Below are positions 7,317-9,640 of a stretch of DNA of 9,640 nt, piece after piece. The stretch is taken from NCBI GenBank assembly GCA_964512145.1, contig CAZEIM010000065.1, positions 1-9,640 on the forward strand. The letters are read 5' to 3'. The notes beneath the pieces were generated by a model that had not been told where the DNA came from, did not search any database, and worked only from the letters and a program-made list of their open reading frames with translations. Made by a program: the position numbers and the translations under genes. The DNA is from CAYOHR01 sp964512145 (GTDB lineage: Bacteria > Bacteroidota > Bacteroidia > Flavobacteriales_G > JALEGO01). The first letter of the stretch is position 1. The number at the start of each line of letters is the position of its first letter.

Positions 7317-8120
7317 TTATTTTATTTCTATTTCCATTTGTACGCCTTCTAAATCAGAACCATGACCATAATCTAAAATAGCGGCTACAGAATATTTACC
7401 TTTTTCTAAATTATCAGGCAACTTAAGTTGAACAGCTTGCATCCCTTCCGGAAGTATCGGGATTTTAATAGGAGGTGTTTTTACTTCTTTGGCAGTACTT
7501 AAGTTGGCAATCAATAAAAAAACTTTGCAGTCTAAATTTTTATCTCCGGTATTATAAATTTCGGCTTCTAAAATTCTTTGTTTTTCATCAATACGCGTAA
7601 TTTCTTTTAAGTTTTTTATTTGAGCAGAATATTTTGTGTTACTTTTTGGCGACTGATATACTTGTATACCTATAGTTGGACTAATTACCACACCACTTGC
7701 GAAATTTTTGTCGGCATTAAAACTGTTTTGTTCTTTTGCCGCTTTAACGTATACTATTGCCCAACGAGTGTTTTTTTGACCCGTAGGAACTGTCATGGTA
7801 ACCGTAACTTCTACAGATTCATTTGGATTGACTTCAATGTATGAAGGGGTTATGGTAATCCAGTCAGCACAAGATCTTTCCCCTAATTTTCCGGCATTAT
7901 GGTATTGTTTTTCACCCTTATTATTTCTTGTAAAATCTCCAATGGTTAAATTAAATGCTCTTCGTTGATTAAAGTAGTTTTGCAGGGTAAGGGTTTTACT
8001 CTGACTAGTACCCGGCTCGGCATCGAAAGAAACTAACACAGGAGCTACCTCAAAGCCTTGTGCAAAAAAATCATAAAAACCTAAGCATAAAATGATTGAT
8101 AAAAAAAATATTTTATTCAT
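7317..8120 (-). CDS. Periplasmic PapD-like (Ig-fold chaperone-like) protein
   Basis: This 267-residue protein has a clear signal peptide, MNKIFFLSIILCLGFYDFF followed by AQ, with likely cleavage before GFEV. Residues about 23-155 resemble the N-terminal beta-sandwich of PapD-like chaperones and DUF916-type proteins: FEVAPVLVSFDAEPGTSQSK, then TLTLQN, SCADWITITPSYIEVNPNES, and RWAIVYVKA. The SP..I-x(V)-NP-type stretch and the RWAIVYV strand are typical. Residues about 160-267 look like a second Ig-like domain ending KGKYSVAAILDYG and a final beta strand. No lipobox and no T9SS C-terminal domain are seen, so it is probably soluble in the periplasm. I chose the ATG at 8118-8120 because the signal peptide begins there; the open frame continues to 8348 but only over the TPR gene. 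It lies 4 bases after the TPR stop and 7 bases before the YwqK-like gene. Its client is unknown; a pilus usher or subunit gene is not present. Confidence 0.75.
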   Translation of the reverse strand: MNKIFFLSIILCLGFYDFFAQGFEVAPVLVSFDAEPGTSQSKTLTLQNYFNQRRAFNLTIGDFTRNNKGEKQYHNAGKLGERSCADWITITPSYIEVNPNESVEVTVTMTVPTGQKNTRWAIVYVKAAKEQNSFNADKNFASGVVISPTIGIQVYQSPKSNTKYSAQIKNLKEITRIDEKQRILEAEIYNTGDKNLDCKVFLLIANLSTAKEVKTPPIKIPILPEGMQAVQLKLPDNLEKGKYSVAAILDYGHGSDLEGVQMEIEIK

Positions 8121-8124
8121 ATGT

Positions 8125-8643
8125 TTATTTATTTGTACAAAATTCAAGTAAAAATTTTTCCGCATCCGTGTACCCCAAATCTTTAGAAGTAGAAAAATCT
8201 GCACAAGCAGAAATTGTATCCCCAATAGAAAGATACGTCCATGCTCTGTTAAAAAAAGCATCTTTAAATGCCGGATCATTATTAACTGCAGAGGTAAAAT
8301 CCTGAATTGCCTCTGAATGATTGTTAGAATTTTTATAAGCAATGCCACGCTGAAATAACGCTAAATTATTGGTAGGCTTAATTTTTAAACAGGTAGTATA
8401 ATCTTGAATAGCTGAAGCATAATTTTTTAACATCAGATATGTAGTAGCCCTGTTGTAGTATGCATCCGACATGTTATCATCATTTGAAATACATTGAGTA
8501 AAATACTCAATAGCTTTGTCATAATTTCCCGAAGCAAATGCTTTACTTCCTTCTAAAAAAATACGCTTATTTTCTTCTTTTTTATTTACACATGCAAATA
8601 GTAAAAAGAACATAACGTAAGCTAGATACAAACTTTTTTTCAT
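8125..8643 (-). CDS. TPR-repeat lipoprotein
   Basis: This 172-residue protein starts at the ATG at 8641-8643 with MKKSLYLAYVMFFLLFAC. The lipobox is LFAC, with Cys18. Four tetratricopeptide repeats of about 34 residues follow: 27-58, 59-92 (SDAYYNRATTYLML...), 93-126 (NLALFQRGIAYKNS...) and 127-160. The last is of the Bacteroidota type CADFSTSKDLGYTDAEKF and closes with a C-terminal cysteine (EFCTNK, Cys169) that could pair with Cys147. TPRs mediate protein-protein contacts, so it is probably an envelope scaffold. It begins 38 bases after dapD and ends 4 bases before the PapD-like gene. A TTG three codons upstream (8650-8652) gives no better N-terminus and lies inside the predicted promoter box, so I reject it. 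A strong promoter match sits directly upstream. Confidence 0.88.
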   Translation of the reverse strand: MKKSLYLAYVMFFLLFACVNKKEENKRIFLEGSKAFASGNYDKAIEYFTQCISNDDNMSDAYYNRATTYLMLKNYASAIQDYTTCLKIKPTNNLALFQRGIAYKNSNNHSEAIQDFTSAVNNDPAFKDAFFNRAWTYLSIGDTISACADFSTSKDLGYTDAEKFLLEFCTNK

Positions 8644-8649
8644 AGGTTG

Positions 8650-8679
8650 CAAAACTACATTTTAATTTGAATATTTCAA
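8650..8679 (-). promoter_or_regulatory. Predicted Bacteroidota promoter of the TPR/PapD-like/YwqK cluster
   Basis: On the minus strand, TTG (complement of 8677-8679) is followed after exactly 19 bases by TAGTTTTG (complement of 8650-8657). Both the -33 TTG and the -7 TAnnTTTG elements match, at the favoured spacing. Only 6 bases separate the box from the ATG, so the transcript would be almost leaderless. A 5-bp inverted repeat, TTGAA-TAT-TTCAA (8667-8679), covers the -33 element and could be an operator. Confidence 0.5.
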
Positions 8680-8681
8680 GA

Positions 8682-9491
8682 TTATACTGAAACATTATAT
8701 TCCCTTAAAGCATTATTTAACGATGTTTTTTTATCGGTACTTTCTTTGCGTTTACCAATAATTAATGCACAAGAAACTTGATATGTTCCGGCAGGAAATT
8801 TTTTAGCATATGAACCTGGTATAACTACCGATCGCTCAGGAACAAACCCTGTATAGGTAATGGGTTCTGCGCCCGAAACATCAATTATTTTTGTGGATTT
8901 TGTAAGTACTACATTCGCTCCTAATACCGCTTCATGTTTAATATGAACTCCTTCAACTACAATACTTCTTGAACCAATAAAACAGTCGTCTTCAATAATA
9001 ACCGGAGAAGCTTGTACAGGCTCTAATACGCCCCCTACTCCCACTCCACCACTTAAATGCACATTTTTGCCAATTTGAGCACAAGAACCAACCGTGGCCC
9101 AAGTATCTACCATAGTGCCTGAATCAATATACGCCCCAATATTTACGTAACTAGGCATTAAAATAACCCCCGGAGCAATATACGAGCCATATCTAGCTAA
9201 TGCATGTGGAACAACCCTTACATTTAAAGAGTCATAATTTTTTTTTAATTTCATTTTATCATAAAACTCAAAGGGCCCTAATTCAATTTTCTCCATTTTT
9301 TGAATCGGGAAATATAAAATAACTGCTTTTTTTATCCATTCATGAACCACCCAATTTCCTTCTGTATCTTTTTCAGCCACTCTTAGGTTTCCTGAATCTA
9401 AACCTTTAATAACAGACCTAATATCATTACAAACACCCTCTTGTTTCAACAACTCTCTATTTTCCCATGCTTCTTCTATTACATTTCTCAT
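8682..9491 (-). CDS. dapD: 2,3,4,5-tetrahydropyridine-2,6-dicarboxylate N-succinyltransferase
   Basis: This 269-residue cytoplasmic enzyme has the usual DapD length. It transfers succinyl from succinyl-CoA to tetrahydrodipicolinate in the succinylase branch of lysine and meso-diaminopimelate synthesis, so it also feeds peptidoglycan. The N-terminal helical domain (1 to about 90) is followed by a left-handed beta-helix of hexapeptide repeats (about 100-205): IAPGVILMPSYVNIGAYID, then MVDTWATVGSCAQIG (127-141), SGGVGVGGVLEP (147-158), IIEDDCFIGSRSIVVEGV and AVLGANVVL. The C-terminal extension (about 208-269) is also family-typical. Motifs match the trimeric enzyme with no missing stretch. The ATG gives MRNVIEEAWENRE. 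No other dap gene is nearby, so the pathway genes are scattered here. A TAnnTTTG element lies 16 bases upstream of the ATG. Read-through into the TPR gene (38-base gap, no terminator seen) is possible. Confidence 0.97.
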   Translation of the reverse strand: MRNVIEEAWENRELLKQEGVCNDIRSVIKGLDSGNLRVAEKDTEGNWVVHEWIKKAVILYFPIQKMEKIELGPFEFYDKMKLKKNYDSLNVRVVPHALARYGSYIAPGVILMPSYVNIGAYIDSGTMVDTWATVGSCAQIGKNVHLSGGVGVGGVLEPVQASPVIIEDDCFIGSRSIVVEGVHIKHEAVLGANVVLTKSTKIIDVSGAEPITYTGFVPERSVVIPGSYAKKFPAGTYQVSCALIIGKRKESTDKKTSLNNALREYNVSV

Positions 9492-9507
9492 ATTTTACCA
9501 TTTATTG

Positions 9508-9515
9508 CAAATATA
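9508..9515 (-). promoter_or_regulatory. Candidate -7 promoter element of dapD
   Basis: The minus-strand sequence TATATTTG matches TAnnTTTG exactly and ends 16 bases before the dapD ATG, giving a leader of about 10 bases. No TTG is found at -33. The rest of 9492-9640 is AT-rich and contains no convincing ORF. Confidence 0.45.
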
Positions 9516-9640
9516 TATGAACTTAAATAATGAACTATAAAGCGATATTATGATGAATTTTATTAATTCGAAATTTTCTATTTAAAAAAATCCATAAATT
9601 TAACCCAAAATATTATTAATCAATTAAATATAAAATGAGG

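Noticed and set aside
7317..8120. Chaperone-usher pilus locus
   Set aside because: Only a PapD-like protein is present; no usher or pilin-like subunit lies in the window.
7620..8305. Plus-strand ORFs 7620-7844 and 8096-8305
   Set aside because: They are antisense to the PapD-like and TPR genes, with no supporting features.
8121..8348. N-terminal extension of the PapD-like protein to 8348
   Set aside because: The extension lies wholly over the TPR gene in another frame and reads as non-protein-like sequence; the signal peptide begins exactly at the ATG 8118-8120.
9492..9640. Possible short genes upstream of dapD
   Set aside because: Frames here are closed within about a dozen codons on both strands, and the sequence is AT-rich with no coding bias.

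Overview
The window looks like chromosome of a low-GC Bacteroidota bacterium, probably of the Flavobacteriia/Cytophagia type. Three things point there: a C-terminal type IX secretion (T9SS) sorting domain, which is confined to this phylum; several short lipoproteins and signal peptides of Bacteroidota style; and sites matching the phylum's TAnnTTTG -7 promoter element in place of sigma70 boxes and Shine-Dalgarno sequences. I see no rRNA, tRNA, CRISPR array, insertion sequence or phage gene. Apart from one small gene, everything lies on the minus strand.

Layout from left to right. Bases 1-74 hold the first 24 codons of a minus-strand secreted or membrane protein that runs off the edge. Bases 75-216 are non-coding and contain a clear intrinsic terminator for clpB. 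Bases 217-2841 encode the disaggregase ClpB. Divergent from it, at 2896-3279 on the plus strand, is a small orphan lipoprotein that starts without ATG. Convergent with that is a secreted N-formylglutamate amidohydrolase-like metallohydrolase with a T9SS sorting domain (3294 to about 4493). Its signal peptide is intact, but no ATG, GTG or in-frame TTG lies upstream of it. Next comes the YifB/ComM AAA+ protein (4567-6099).

Bases 6161-8643 hold a compact three-gene minus-strand cluster with gaps of 4 and 7 bases, read in the order TPR lipoprotein, PapD-like periplasmic protein, and a lipoprotein with 13 copies of a 24-residue YwqK/MORN-like repeat. All three products carry export signals, and the cluster has a full Bacteroidota-type promoter match (TTG-N19-TAnnTTTG) directly before its first gene. 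Upstream of it lies dapD (8682-9491), of the lysine/diaminopimelate pathway. Bases 9492-9640 hold the probable dapD promoter and no gene that I can see.

Most genes are housekeeping: proteostasis, DNA processing, and lysine plus peptidoglycan precursor synthesis. The less understood content is the all-exported TPR/PapD-like/YwqK cluster, the T9SS-exported FGase-like enzyme, and the clpB-divergent lipoprotein. I found no clear evidence for a defence system, mobile element or biosynthetic cluster; the three-gene envelope cluster is the best candidate for an undescribed functional unit.
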